Assembly (NCBI RefSeq): GCF_000237085.1
Contig: NC_016627.1
Location: forward strand, 1,488,001-1,552,000
Origin: Acetivibrio clariflavus DSM 19732
GTDB lineage: Bacteria; Bacillota; Clostridia; Acetivibrionales; Acetivibrionaceae
Direction of reading: 5' to 3'
Length of the DNA: 64,000 nt
Shown here: positions 25,897-34,822 of the stretch, in pieces
Layout: every line of letters begins with the position of its first letter
Numbering within the stretch: position 1 is the stretch's first letter
Translations under genes and position numbers: made by a program
Notes under the pieces: generated by a model
Seen by the model: the letters and a program-made list of their open reading frames with translations, nothing else
Databases searched by the model: none
What the model was told of the DNA's origin: nothing

Positions 25897-26610
25897 ATGA
25901 AAGCCTTTTATGATCTTCATATACATTCGGCACTTTCACCCTGTGCAGAAGATGACATGACACCGAACAATATAGTTAATATGGCATATATTAAAGGTCT
26001 TGATATAATTGCAGTTACCGATCACAATTCTGCCTTAAACTGCGAGGCTGTTTTAAAATGTGCAAAAAACCGGGGAATTGTTGCAATTCCGGGAATGGAG
26101 CTGGAGACCAGGGAAGAAGTACATTTGGTTTGTCTTTTTCCGGGCCTTGAGGAAGTAATGAAAATGCATGAAATAGTTACTGATGCACTTCCTAAAATAG
26201 AGAACCGGGAGGATATCTTCGGTCAGCAGCTTATAATGGATGAAGATGACAATGTAATTGAAAGTTATAAGCAGATGCTTCTTACAGCAGCTGACTTAAG
26301 TATTGATGAAGCTTTTGAAATTGTAAATAACCTGTCGGGAATTGTTGTTCCTGCCCATGTGGACAGAGATTCCTACAGTATAATTTCAAATCTCGGAATG
26401 GTTCCTGACTATTTGGATATAATATATCTCGAAGTTTCAAGAGATTGTGTTCTGAAGGAATTTCTCGTCAATAATCCGTATCTGTCAGACTATAGTTTTT
26501 TAAAGTCCTCCGATGCCCACAGTCTCGGTCAAATTATGGAGAGGGAAAGCGCATTTGATATTGAGGAAAAAAGTTTGGAATGCTTTATGCAATCTCTTAA
26601 AAAGAAATAG
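25897..26610 (+). CDS. PHP-domain metal-dependent phosphoesterase
   Basis: A 237-residue PHP protein. Metal-binding motifs include DLHIHSALSPC at the N-terminus, TDHNSA, a Glu in GMELETREEVH, VPAHVDR and a C-terminal SSDAHSL. The family hydrolyses phosphomonoesters or nucleotides such as pAp, but the substrate here is not known. It ends the regulatory half of the hydrogenase locus and is followed by a terminator. The same gene order (DRTGG, ATPase, hydrogenase-like, DRTGG, PHP) suggests one functional unit. Confidence 0.88.
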   Translation: MKAFYDLHIHSALSPCAEDDMTPNNIVNMAYIKGLDIIAVTDHNSALNCEAVLKCAKNRGIVAIPGMELETREEVHLVCLFPGLEEVMKMHEIVTDALPKIENREDIFGQQLIMDEDDNVIESYKQMLLTAADLSIDEAFEIVNNLSGIVVPAHVDRDSYSIISNLGMVPDYLDIIYLEVSRDCVLKEFLVNNPYLSDYSFLKSSDAHSLGQIMERESAFDIEEKSLECFMQSLKKK

Positions 26611-26679
26611 AATGAAACTGAACGAATCCAACCGAATTCAATGATTTGTGAAAATCTACATTTAAGTATTTTCCTGCTA

Positions 26680-26716
26680 ATGTTGAAAAGGGTATTCCCT
26701 TTTCAACATTTATTTT
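26680..26716 (+). terminator. Terminator after the PHP gene
   Basis: ATGTTGAAAAGGG, TATT loop, CCCTTTTCAACAT, then TTATTTT: a perfect 13-bp stem that separates the regulatory and catalytic halves of the hydrogenase locus. Confidence 0.9.
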
Positions 26717-26861
26717 ATACAATAGTATAGTGGGTATGGAATACTGTATACAATGTATTTATGCAGTTTTAACTGTGGTAAATTGCATAATGACCTTAAA
26801 ATAAGCAGGTTTTAATAAATTTTTTATTTAAACATTGGCAAATAAATATTTGCAAATTTTA

Positions 26862-26890
26862 TTGAATGTTATGCTGATATTTGCTATAAT
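26862..26890 (+). promoter_or_regulatory. Sigma-A promoter of the hydCBA operon
   Basis: TTGAAT (26862-26867), a 17-nt spacer and TATAAT (26885-26890), about 85 bp before hydC. Confidence 0.75.
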
Positions 26891-26974
26891 TATCGAGAAA
26901 ATTGTTAATTTGTTAACATAGACTGCTTTGAAAAACAGTGCAAAAAAGTTAAATGTTAGGGGGTTTTTAGACAA

Positions 26975-27472
26975 ATGAGCGAAAACAATTGCTGCTGCTG
27001 TAACAAGGTTGATCCCAGAGATCAAAAACTGCAGGAAATCATTGAGAAGTATAAGGATACAAAAGGTGCATTAATTCAAGTATTGCACGAGGCACAGGAA
27101 GTATACGGATATTTGCCTATTGAAGTTCAGAAAAAAATATCCGAAGGATTGAATGTGCCATTATCTGAGATCTATGGAGTTGTCACTTTCTATACCCAGT
27201 TCTCTTTAAATCCCAAAGGAAAGTACAAAATTTCCGTTTGTATGGGTACAGCTTGTTATGTTAAAGGAGCTGGCCAAATCCTGGATAAATTTAAAGAAAT
27301 ACTTGGATTGGAAGTTGGAGAATGTTCAGAGGACGGTTTGTTCTCGTTAGAGCCATGTAGATGTTTGGGTGCATGCGGTTTGGCACCGGTTATAACAATT
27401 AATGAAGATGTGTATGGTAAACTTGTTCCTGACGATGTAGAGGGAATAATTAAAAAATATAAGGAACAGTAG
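26975..27472 (+). CDS. hydC: Hydrogenase subunit HydC, NuoE-like 24-kDa [2Fe-2S] protein
   Basis: 165 residues. The thioredoxin-like [2Fe-2S] fold of NuoE is evident, with ligands in CMGTACYVKG and CRCLGACGLAP. The N-terminus has an unusual run of four Cys (NCCCCNK) that might bind a metal. In trimeric HydABC enzymes this subunit works with the NuoF-like HydB to couple NADH and ferredoxin oxidation to H2 formation in the cytoplasm. AGGGGG lies upstream of ATG 26975. First gene of the catalytic operon. Confidence 0.93.
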   Translation: MSENNCCCCNKVDPRDQKLQEIIEKYKDTKGALIQVLHEAQEVYGYLPIEVQKKISEGLNVPLSEIYGVVTFYTQFSLNPKGKYKISVCMGTACYVKGAGQILDKFKEILGLEVGECSEDGLFSLEPCRCLGACGLAPVITINEDVYGKLVPDDVEGIIKKYKEQ

Positions 27473-27483
27473 TTTAGAGGATA

Positions 27484-28050
27484 ATGAAGGATTTATCTTT
27501 GCATTTGATGGATATAGTGCAGAACTCTATTTCTGCAAAAGCAAGCAAAATCTGTGTTTCATTGACTGCTGACACACAAGCAGATATATTGACAATGAGA
27601 ATTGCTGACAATGGAGAGGGTATTGAGGAAAGTTTGCTGAAAAATATTGCCAGTCCATTTGCTACTACCAGGAAGACAAGAAAAGTAGGTATGGGCATAT
27701 CTCTCTTAAAGGCTTCGTCAAACATGGCAGAAGGAGACATTGAAATTTACTCGAAAAAGTTTGAAGGGACTACAGTGGAGGCAACTTTTAAAATATCTCA
27801 CATTGACAGGCTGCCTCTTGGGGATTTGGCTGAAACAATGGTAACCTTAATTATGGCAAATCCTGACATTGAGTTTGAGCTGGATTTAAGCAATAAAAAG
27901 GATTGTTTCAGTTTTAGAACCGTAGAGGTAAAGGAACAGCTTAAAGACATTCCTATAACACAGTTTGAAGTATTAAACTGGATACGTGAATATATAAACA
28001 GTGGAATAAAGATTATTTTTGGAGGGGTGCTAAATGAAATCATTAGCTGA
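27484..28050 (+). CDS. GHKL ATPase of the hydrogenase operon
   Basis: 188 residues with a histidine-kinase-type ATPase domain: N-box LMDIVQNSISA, G1 IADNGEGI and G2 GMGISLLK. No phospho-acceptor domain and no membrane segment are present. It sits between hydC and the 2Fe-2S ferredoxin and overlaps the latter by 17 bp. The same gene is common in clostridial hydrogenase operons, where its role is unclear. The start ATG 27484 is close behind AGAGG; ATG 27508 is an alternative. Confidence 0.85.
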   Translation: MKDLSLHLMDIVQNSISAKASKICVSLTADTQADILTMRIADNGEGIEESLLKNIASPFATTRKTRKVGMGISLLKASSNMAEGDIEIYSKKFEGTTVEATFKISHIDRLPLGDLAETMVTLIMANPDIEFELDLSNKKDCFSFRTVEVKEQLKDIPITQFEVLNWIREYINSGIKIIFGGVLNEIIS

Positions 28051-28402
28051 ATTGGAAGAAATCAGAAAGAAAACCCTTGAGCAAATAAGCCTTAGAACAA
28101 GCAACAACGGTATGAGGGTAGTTGTAGGTATGGCTACCTGCGGTATAGCAGCCGGTGCAAGACCTGTTATGACAGCGTTTATAGAAGAATTAAACAAAAG
28201 AAATCTGAGAGATGTAACTGTGACTATGACCGGTTGTATAGGTGTTTGCAGACTTGAACCTATAGTTGAGGTTATTGATAAGGATGGAAACAAGACCACT
28301 TATGTCAAAATGACCCCTGAAAAGGTTGCACGTGTAGTGGCTGAGCATATAGTTAACGGAAGAGTATGTCTTGATCTTACAATTGGAGAAGCAGATAAAT
28401 AA
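28034..28402 (+). CDS. [2Fe-2S] thioredoxin-like ferredoxin
   Basis: 122 residues of the thioredoxin-fold [2Fe-2S] family, with probable cluster Cys in VGMATCGIAAG and TGCIGVCRLEP. It resembles the N-terminal domain of HydB and probably passes electrons within, or to, the hydrogenase complex. GGAGGGG lies 6 nt upstream of the ATG, inside the end of the previous gene. A 108-bp gap separates it from hydB. Confidence 0.88.
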   Translation: MKSLAELEEIRKKTLEQISLRTSNNGMRVVVGMATCGIAAGARPVMTAFIEELNKRNLRDVTVTMTGCIGVCRLEPIVEVIDKDGNKTTYVKMTPEKVARVVAEHIVNGRVCLDLTIGEADK

Positions 28403-28510
28403 GTTGTAATTTAAATCTTGATTTTGCCCGTTTATATGGTGTGATAGGGCAAAAGTATTTTGCTAAAGATGTTCTTAAAGTTTTATTTACTTGTATAAGG
28501 AGGGTTATAA

Positions 28511-30304
28511 ATGCAATTATATAGATCGCATGTTCTGGTTTGTGGCGGTACAGGCTGTACTTCTTCAAATTCAGAAAAGATAATCGCTGAGTTTGAAACT
28601 CATCTTGCAAAAAACAATCTTCAGAATGAAGTGAAGGTAGTTAAAACAGGATGCTTCGGTCTTTGTGCCAAGGGTCCTATAATTGTTGTATACCCTGAAG
28701 GTGCCATGTATACTATGGTTACAGTTGAGGATGTTAAAGAAATTACCGAAGAGCACCTGTTAAAGGGTAGAATTGTCAAAAGATTGCTTCACAATGATAC
28801 TCATGAAGACGGTACTTCAAAATCTTTGGAAAATGTCGACTTTTTCTCAAGGCAAATGAGAATTGCCTTAAGAAACTGCGGTGTTATAAATCCGGAAGAT
28901 ATTACAGAGTATATAGCTTATGACGGATACAAAGCTCTTGGAAAAGTATTGACTGAGTTAAAGCCTGAGGAAGTTATAGATATAATTAAGAGATCAGGAC
29001 TCCGTGGAAGAGGAGGCGGAGGATTCCCTACAGGTTTGAAATGGGAATTTGCTGCAAAGCAACCCGGAGGACAAAAGTATGTATGTTGTAATGCCGACGA
29101 AGGAGACCCGGGTGCGTTCATGGACAGAAGTGTTCTTGAAGGAGACCCCCACTCTGTAATTGAAGCAATGGCTATTGCAGGATATGCTATTGGAGCCGAT
29201 CAGGGTTATGTATATATAAGGGCAGAATACCCGATAGCTGTAAAAAGGCTTCAAATAGCTATAGAACAGGCTAAAGAATATGGTCTTTTGGGTAAAAACA
29301 TATTCGGAACAGATTTCAGTTTTGATTTGGAAATAAGACTTGGTGCCGGAGCTTTCGTTTGTGGTGAGGAAACAGCTCTTATGACTTCCATAGAAGGTCA
29401 TAGAGGTGAGCCGAGACCGAGACCTCCATTCCCTGCAGTTAAAGGATTATGGGGAAAACCAACCATACTCAATAACGTTGAAACCTATGCAAATATTCCT
29501 CAAATTATTCTTAAAGGACCCGAATGGTTTGCCAGCATAGGAACTGAAAAGAGTAAGGGAACAAAAGTTTTTGCGGTAGGTGGTAAGATAAACAACACAG
29601 GGCTTGTTGAAATACCTATGGGTACTACTTTGAGAGAAGTTATATATGACATAGGCGGAGGAATACCGAACGGAAAGAAATTTAAAGCTGCTCAAACCGG
29701 TGGACCTTCCGGCGGTTGTATACCTGCAAGTCATTTGGATACACCTATAGATTACGATTCATTGATTCAGCTGGGATCAATGATGGGTTCCGGTGGACTT
29801 ATAATCATGGACGAAGACAACTGTATGGTTGACATAGCTAAGTTCTTCCTTGAATTTACAGTTGATGAGTCCTGCGGTAAATGTCCTCCATGTCGTATAG
29901 GTACAAAGAGAATGTTGGAAATTTTAGAGAGAATAACTGAAGGAAAAGGTGAAGAAGGGGATATTGAAAAGCTTGAGCTTCTTGCAAAGAATATTAAAGC
30001 TTCAGCTCTGTGCGGATTGGGTCAGACTGCACCAAACCCAATTTTAAGTACCTTGAGATACTTTAAGGATGAATATATAGCTCACGTTAAGGATAAAAAA
30101 TGTCCTGCGGGAGTATGTAAAGCAATGATGAGGTATATTATAAATGCAGAACTCTGTAAGAGCTGTGGTATTTGTGCTAGACAATGTCCTGTTAAAGCTA
30201 TTAGCGGTGAAAAGAAAGTACCATATGTTATTGATCAGGATAAATGTATTAAATGTGGCGTATGTATGGAAAAATGTCCATTCAAGGCCATATTTAAGAA
30301 TTAA
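28511..30304 (+). CDS. hydB: Hydrogenase subunit HydB, NuoF-like flavoprotein
   Basis: 597 residues. Domains in order: an N-terminal thioredoxin-like [2Fe-2S] domain (GGTGCTSS, CFGLCAKGP), the NuoF core with the FMN/NADH Gly-rich stretch GLRGRGGGGFPTG and NADEGDPGAF, an SLBB-type ligand domain, the N3-type [4Fe-4S] motif SCGKCPPCRIGT, and two C-terminal ferredoxin clusters (CKSCGICARQCP and CIKCGVCMEKCP). This is the flavin subunit at which electron bifurcation is thought to occur in HydABC. The stop overlaps the ORF of hydA only by one base, and AAGGGAG precedes hydA. Confidence 0.96.
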   Translation: MQLYRSHVLVCGGTGCTSSNSEKIIAEFETHLAKNNLQNEVKVVKTGCFGLCAKGPIIVVYPEGAMYTMVTVEDVKEITEEHLLKGRIVKRLLHNDTHEDGTSKSLENVDFFSRQMRIALRNCGVINPEDITEYIAYDGYKALGKVLTELKPEEVIDIIKRSGLRGRGGGGFPTGLKWEFAAKQPGGQKYVCCNADEGDPGAFMDRSVLEGDPHSVIEAMAIAGYAIGADQGYVYIRAEYPIAVKRLQIAIEQAKEYGLLGKNIFGTDFSFDLEIRLGAGAFVCGEETALMTSIEGHRGEPRPRPPFPAVKGLWGKPTILNNVETYANIPQIILKGPEWFASIGTEKSKGTKVFAVGGKINNTGLVEIPMGTTLREVIYDIGGGIPNGKKFKAAQTGGPSGGCIPASHLDTPIDYDSLIQLGSMMGSGGLIIMDEDNCMVDIAKFFLEFTVDESCGKCPPCRIGTKRMLEILERITEGKGEEGDIEKLELLAKNIKASALCGLGQTAPNPILSTLRYFKDEYIAHVKDKKCPAGVCKAMMRYIINAELCKSCGICARQCPVKAISGEKKVPYVIDQDKCIKCGVCMEKCPFKAIFKN

Positions 30305-30330
30305 TGTTTTGGAAGGGAGTGCATAAGACA

Positions 30331-32079
30331 ATGGAAATGGTTAATATTACTATAGATAACCGAAAGATTCAGGTTCCTAAAGATTATACCATCCTGGAAG
30401 CAGCTAAAGCAGCCAATATTTATATACCTACACTTTGCTTTTTGAAGGATATAAATGAAATTGGTGCCTGCCGTATGTGTGTTGTTGAAGTTAAGGGTGC
30501 AAGAAGCCTTCAGGCTGCTTGTGTATATCCTGTTTCGGAAGGACTTGAAATATATACACAATCTCCTGCTGTAAGGGAAGCAAGAAAAGTTACCCTTGAG
30601 CTTATATTGTCAAATCACGAGAAAAAGTGTCTTACTTGTGTTAGAAGCAAAAACTGTGAACTGCAAACATTAGCTGAAGAATTGAATGTTAAGGATATAA
30701 GATTTGAAGGCGAAACTTACAAGTTGCCGTTAGACGATTTTTCACCTTCAGTAGTTAGAGATCCTAACAAGTGTATACTATGTAGAAGATGCGTAAGCAT
30801 GTGTAAAAATGTTCAGCAGGTATCGGTAATAGATACAACTGAAAGAGGATTTAAGACAATAATATCTTCTGCATTTAACAAGTCATTGAACGAAGTGCCA
30901 TGTACAATGTGCGGACAGTGTATTAATGTCTGTCCTGTAGGTGCATTGAGAGAAAAGGATGATACCGATAAAGTATGGGAAGCCTTGGCAAATCCCGAAC
31001 TCCATGTTATTGTACAAACAGCTCCTGCTGTCAGAGTAGCATTGGGTGAAGAGTTTGGTATGCCGATAGGCTCAAGAGTAACGGGCAACATGATTGCAGC
31101 ACTCAAGCTTTTGGGCTTTGACAGAGTGTTTGATACTGACACAGCAGCAGACCTTACCATTATGGAAGAAGGAACAGAGGTAATAAACAGAATTAAGAAC
31201 GGCGGTAAACTTCCGGTTATAACTTCCTGCAGCCCAGGATGGATAAAATTCTGTGAGCACTATTACCCTGAATTTTTGGATAATTTGTCAACATGTAAGT
31301 CACCCCATGAAATGTTCGGGGCAATCTTAAAGTCTTACTATGCTGAAAAAGAAGGTATTGATCCTTCAAAGGTATTTGTTGTATCCATAATGCCTTGTAC
31401 AGCGAAGAAATTTGAAGCTGCGAGACCGGAACTGGCGGCAAATGGATATCCTGATGTTGATGTTGTTCTTACTACAAGAGAGCTTGCCAGAATGATTAAA
31501 GAAGCAGGTATTGATTTTAAAAATGTGTACGAAGAACATTTTGATGACCCGATGGGTGATGCTTCCGGTGCCGGTGTTATCTTCGGTGCTACCGGTGGAG
31601 TTATGGAAGCTGCATTGAGAACTGTTGCAGAGATTCTCAGCGGTCAACCCATTGACAATGTTGATTATGAGCAGGTTAGAGGTGTTGAAGGTATTAAAGA
31701 GGCATCGGTTAAAGTCGGTGACTTGACACTTAAAGCTGCTGTTGCCCATGGCCTTGGAAATGCAAGAAAGCTTCTGGACAGAATAAAAGCCGGTGAAGCA
31801 GAATATCACTTTGTTGAAATAATGGCTTGCCCGGGCGGATGCGTTAACGGAGGAGGTCAGCCTATACAGCCTTCTAAGGTAAGAAGCTGGACCGATTTGA
31901 GAACTGAAAGGGCAAAAGCAATTTATGAAGAAGATAAGGAGCTTCCGATAAGAAAATCCCATGAAAATCCAAGAATCAAGGCACTTTATGAAGAATATCT
32001 CGAACAACCCGGAAGCCATAAAGCACACAAACTCTTGCATACTCATTATGTTAAGAGAGAAAATTATCCGGTAGAATAG
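30331..32079 (+). CDS. hydA: [FeFe]-hydrogenase catalytic subunit HydA
   Basis: 582 residues, soluble. An N-terminal plant-type [2Fe-2S] domain (CRMCVVEVKG) is followed by a His-ligated [4Fe-4S] motif (HEKKCLTCVRSKNC), two [4Fe-4S] clusters (CILCRRCVSMC and CTMCGQCINVCP) and the H-cluster domain with TSCSPGW, MPCTAKK and ACPGGCVNGGG, then a small-subunit-like tail. It reduces protons with electrons from HydB/HydC. In the first loop the second Cys of the textbook TSCCPxW is Ser. ATG 30331 is chosen over the frame start 30304 because GGAAGGGAG lies just upstream. A terminator follows. Confidence 0.96.
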   Translation: MEMVNITIDNRKIQVPKDYTILEAAKAANIYIPTLCFLKDINEIGACRMCVVEVKGARSLQAACVYPVSEGLEIYTQSPAVREARKVTLELILSNHEKKCLTCVRSKNCELQTLAEELNVKDIRFEGETYKLPLDDFSPSVVRDPNKCILCRRCVSMCKNVQQVSVIDTTERGFKTIISSAFNKSLNEVPCTMCGQCINVCPVGALREKDDTDKVWEALANPELHVIVQTAPAVRVALGEEFGMPIGSRVTGNMIAALKLLGFDRVFDTDTAADLTIMEEGTEVINRIKNGGKLPVITSCSPGWIKFCEHYYPEFLDNLSTCKSPHEMFGAILKSYYAEKEGIDPSKVFVVSIMPCTAKKFEAARPELAANGYPDVDVVLTTRELARMIKEAGIDFKNVYEEHFDDPMGDASGAGVIFGATGGVMEAALRTVAEILSGQPIDNVDYEQVRGVEGIKEASVKVGDLTLKAAVAHGLGNARKLLDRIKAGEAEYHFVEIMACPGGCVNGGGQPIQPSKVRSWTDLRTERAKAIYEEDKELPIRKSHENPRIKALYEEYLEQPGSHKAHKLLHTHYVKRENYPVE

Positions 32080-32107
32080 TGTAATTTATATAAATTTAAT
32101 ATATAAT

Positions 32108-32142
32108 AATAAGGTCAGGTTAAAAAGCCTGACCTTATTTTA
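32108..32142 (+). terminator. Terminator of the hydCBA operon
   Basis: AATAAGGTCAGG, short loop, CCTGACCTTATT followed by a T-rich tail. Confidence 0.88.
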
Positions 32143-32216
32143 ATAATACTTCCTTTGTAAAATACTGAAATTGCCGGATTGTAATCTTCTATTTTTCCTT
32201 TATTGAGAGGTTTATT

Positions 32217-32609
32217 ATGCATGAAATTGAAGTGGTAGGTGCGGCAATTATTGAGGACAATAAAGTACTTGCCGCTCAGCGTTCCGAAATAATGAAACTT
32301 CCGTTAAAATGGGAATTTGCCGGAGGAAAGGTCCAGAAAGGTGAGACTCACGAGAAAGCTTTAGTGAGGGAACTGCGGGAAGAATTGGGTATTGAAGTCA
32401 GTGTCGGTGATTTTATTGCGAAAGGGTCATCGGTTATTGAAGACAGATTGATAAATTTATACGTATATAGTGCTAAAATATTGAAGGGCGTACCTCAAGC
32501 AAGGGAACATGCCCGGATTATGTGGATTGATATTGAGGATATAATGAAATTGGATTGGGCTGAGGCTGATTTGCCGGCATGTGAACAATTATTAAAAAAA
32601 TTCGTGTAG
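32217..32609 (+). CDS. Nudix hydrolase (MutT/NudG-like)
   Basis: 130 residues with a full Nudix box, GGKVQKGE then REELGIEV, giving the pattern GX5EX7REUXEEXGU that binds Mg. The AAQRSEIMKLPLKWEFAGGK context matches the 8-oxo-dGTP / CTP pyrophosphohydrolase subgroup, which cleans oxidised or damaged nucleotides. The exact substrate is not fixed by sequence. The next gene starts 10 bp downstream. Confidence 0.9.
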   Translation: MHEIEVVGAAIIEDNKVLAAQRSEIMKLPLKWEFAGGKVQKGETHEKALVRELREELGIEVSVGDFIAKGSSVIEDRLINLYVYSAKILKGVPQAREHARIMWIDIEDIMKLDWAEADLPACEQLLKKFV

Positions 32610-32619
32610 GTGAACGGAT

Positions 32620-33153
32620 ATGGATATACACAGCTTAATAAAAAGCAAAACTAGTATAAGAGCATATAGGAAAGATCCTGTTCCGTTGGAAACTGTGCAA
32701 AGAATACTTGAGACGGCCTCCATGGCACCTTCGTGGGCAAACAGGCAGTGCTGGCGGTTTGTTGTTGTCGATACTCAAGTTGGCAAGAATATAATAGGTC
32801 AGGCGTCGGGACAGCCGAAAATAATTAAGGCATGCAAGGATGCACCTTATGTTATTGTTCTTTGTGCGTATATCAGAGAATCCGGAGTAAAGAACGGCCT
32901 TGAGTATTTCATGTTTGACTGCGGCCTGGCAATGAGTAATCTGATGCTGGCAGCTGAAGCCGAGGGATTGGCCACATGTATAGTGGGATGGTTTAATGAA
33001 GGGGCTATAAGGGGGCTGCTGAATGTTCCCCAGGAGGTGGCAATAGTTGCCTTTACTCCGTTAGGGTATGCCGATGAAAGCAGAAAGCCCCGTAAAAGAA
33101 AAAAATTGGATGAAGTCGTTTATTATAATCAATGGGAAAAAACACAAAATTAG
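32620..33153 (+). CDS. Nitroreductase-family flavoprotein
   Basis: 177 residues. The family pattern is present: SIRAYRKDPVP at the N-terminus (FMN phosphate contacts), APSWANRQCWRFVVVD, and FTPLGYADESRKPRKRKK at the C-terminus. These enzymes use FMN and NAD(P)H to reduce nitro or other electrophilic compounds as dimers. It appears cotranscribed with the Nudix gene upstream and lies before a second flavoprotein. The physiological substrate is unknown. Confidence 0.9.
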   Translation: MDIHSLIKSKTSIRAYRKDPVPLETVQRILETASMAPSWANRQCWRFVVVDTQVGKNIIGQASGQPKIIKACKDAPYVIVLCAYIRESGVKNGLEYFMFDCGLAMSNLMLAAEAEGLATCIVGWFNEGAIRGLLNVPQEVAIVAFTPLGYADESRKPRKRKKLDEVVYYNQWEKTQN

Positions 33154-33209
33154 ATTGCTTAAAATTTAGCAAATACATGAAATTCAATAACAGAAAATGA
33201 GGTATGGAA

Positions 33210-33803
33210 ATGGCAAAACAACAGTGGAAACCTACAACTGCACTGAATCCGGTTCCGGCAGTTATGGTGACTTGTGCAGACAGTGAAGGCAGACCCAATA
33301 TTATAACAATAGCATGGGCAGGTACAATTAATTCAAAGCCGCCAATGGTTTCAATATCTGTCAGAAAGGAACGGTATTCCTATAATCTCATAAAGGAAAA
33401 AGGACAGTTTGCTATTAATCTTACTACGAGAAAGTTAGCCTATGCCACAGATTTCTGCGGGGTTAAATCGGGAAAAGACGTAAACAAATTCGAGAAATTA
33501 AACCTTACACCCGAAAAAGCATCAAAGATTGATGTGCCTTTAATAAAGGAAAGTCCTGTAAATATTGAATGCGTGGTCAAGGACATCATAGAATTAGGTT
33601 CCCATGACATGTTTATTGCTGAGATAGTTGCGGTTAATGTGGATGAAAGGCTATTAGATAAAGACGGTAAACTTTGCATGGAGAGAGCTGACCTTATATG
33701 TTACTCCCACGGCGAATATTGGACTTTGGATAAATCCTTGGGCTATTTTGGCTACTCTGTTACCAAAAAGCGAAAACTAAAAAGAAAACTGAAAAAGAAG
33801 TGA
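33210..33803 (+). CDS. Flavin reductase-like (DIM6/NTAB) flavoprotein
   Basis: 197 residues, with the FMN-binding split-barrel pattern: PVPAVMVTCAD, WAGTINSKPPMVSISVRKERYSY and FAINLTTRKLAYATDFCG. It binds FMN and may reduce free flavin or act as a small redox protein. ATG 33210 is 6 nt after GAGGT, whereas ATG 33204 directly abuts it. The C-terminus is strongly basic (KKRKLKRKLKKK). It follows the nitroreductase by 56 bp. Confidence 0.88.
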   Translation: MAKQQWKPTTALNPVPAVMVTCADSEGRPNIITIAWAGTINSKPPMVSISVRKERYSYNLIKEKGQFAINLTTRKLAYATDFCGVKSGKDVNKFEKLNLTPEKASKIDVPLIKESPVNIECVVKDIIELGSHDMFIAEIVAVNVDERLLDKDGKLCMERADLICYSHGEYWTLDKSLGYFGYSVTKKRKLKRKLKKK

Positions 33804-33823
33804 TGGCATAGAGGTGCGTTTTG

Positions 33824-34717
33824 GTGAAATATGAGAAAACGTCAGCAGACATATCAATAGACCAGCTTTCACCTATAGTTTTGAAGAGTTTTTTATTTAC
33901 CCAGGGTTTGAATTTCCGAGAAGGATACAGACTTAAAGGGCGATATGTGTATGACTATGAACTGGAGTTTTTTGTTTACAGTAAAGGTGGAATGGTGATT
34001 GATGATAAGGAGTATAGCATAAGCAAGGGGGATGTGGTATTCAGAAGACCCGGACAATATACGCAGGGAATTATGCCCTACTCATGCTATATGATTTGCA
34101 TAGATTTGCTGGGGAATACGGGTAAAGACCCTCAGACTTATGATTTCATTAAAGAACAGGATTTTCAGATTAATTACCGCAATCCCCTTCTTGATGGAAT
34201 ACCTTCGGTATTCAAGCCTTCAAATTATCACAAATACCAGGAACTCTTTGATTTGGTTTTAAAAGAGTACATCAACAAAAGGGAATTTTCCGGAATACTT
34301 CTCAAATCAACTATACTGAAGATTATATATGAGATATGTTCCGATGTAAAAAACCCGTTTATCAATAATGAAAATAAAAACCTGTCCCATTACATGGCGG
34401 TGAAAAGGGTAAAAGAATACATAGATACCAATCTTAAGCAGAGAATTACCCTTGAAAATCTGGCTTCAGTTGCGAATCTTAGCCCTACCTATTTTCACAG
34501 GATTTTTACCGAAACTTTAGGAATTACTCCGACGGAGTATATCACAAATGCCAGAATGGATAAGGCAAAAGAGCTTTTGGTAAAGACAAATCTTCCGGTT
34601 TACGAAATTGCCATTGAATGTGGATATGACAATATCCCGTATTTCAGTTATGTCTTCAAAAGCAGGACCGGTGTTGCGCCGGGAGAGTTCAGAAAGCGGC
34701 ATAGTTATTTTATTTAG
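33824..34717 (+). CDS. AraC-family transcriptional regulator
   Basis: About 297 residues. An N-terminal cupin-like ligand domain (YSISKGDVVFRRPGQ) is followed by a C-terminal pair of helix-turn-helix motifs (LENLASVANLSPTYFHRIF and VYEIAIECGYDNIPYFSYVF). There is no ATG near the beginning. The likely start is GTG 33824, or TTG 33821 next to it, with AGGTG upstream. It lies between the flavoprotein genes and an aminotransferase gene; which of them it controls cannot be told from the sequence. Confidence 0.88.
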   Translation: MKYEKTSADISIDQLSPIVLKSFLFTQGLNFREGYRLKGRYVYDYELEFFVYSKGGMVIDDKEYSISKGDVVFRRPGQYTQGIMPYSCYMICIDLLGNTGKDPQTYDFIKEQDFQINYRNPLLDGIPSVFKPSNYHKYQELFDLVLKEYINKREFSGILLKSTILKIIYEICSDVKNPFINNENKNLSHYMAVKRVKEYIDTNLKQRITLENLASVANLSPTYFHRIFTETLGITPTEYITNARMDKAKELLVKTNLPVYEIAIECGYDNIPYFSYVFKSRTGVAPGEFRKRHSYFI

Positions 34718-34822
34718 CCGACAGAGTCTCCTAAATGTTTTTTTGTTAATAAAAAAATAGAAAAAAGTACAAGAGAACTTCATATTTTAAATAACAGGAG
34801 GCTTTTTTATTTCGGAGGCTTT

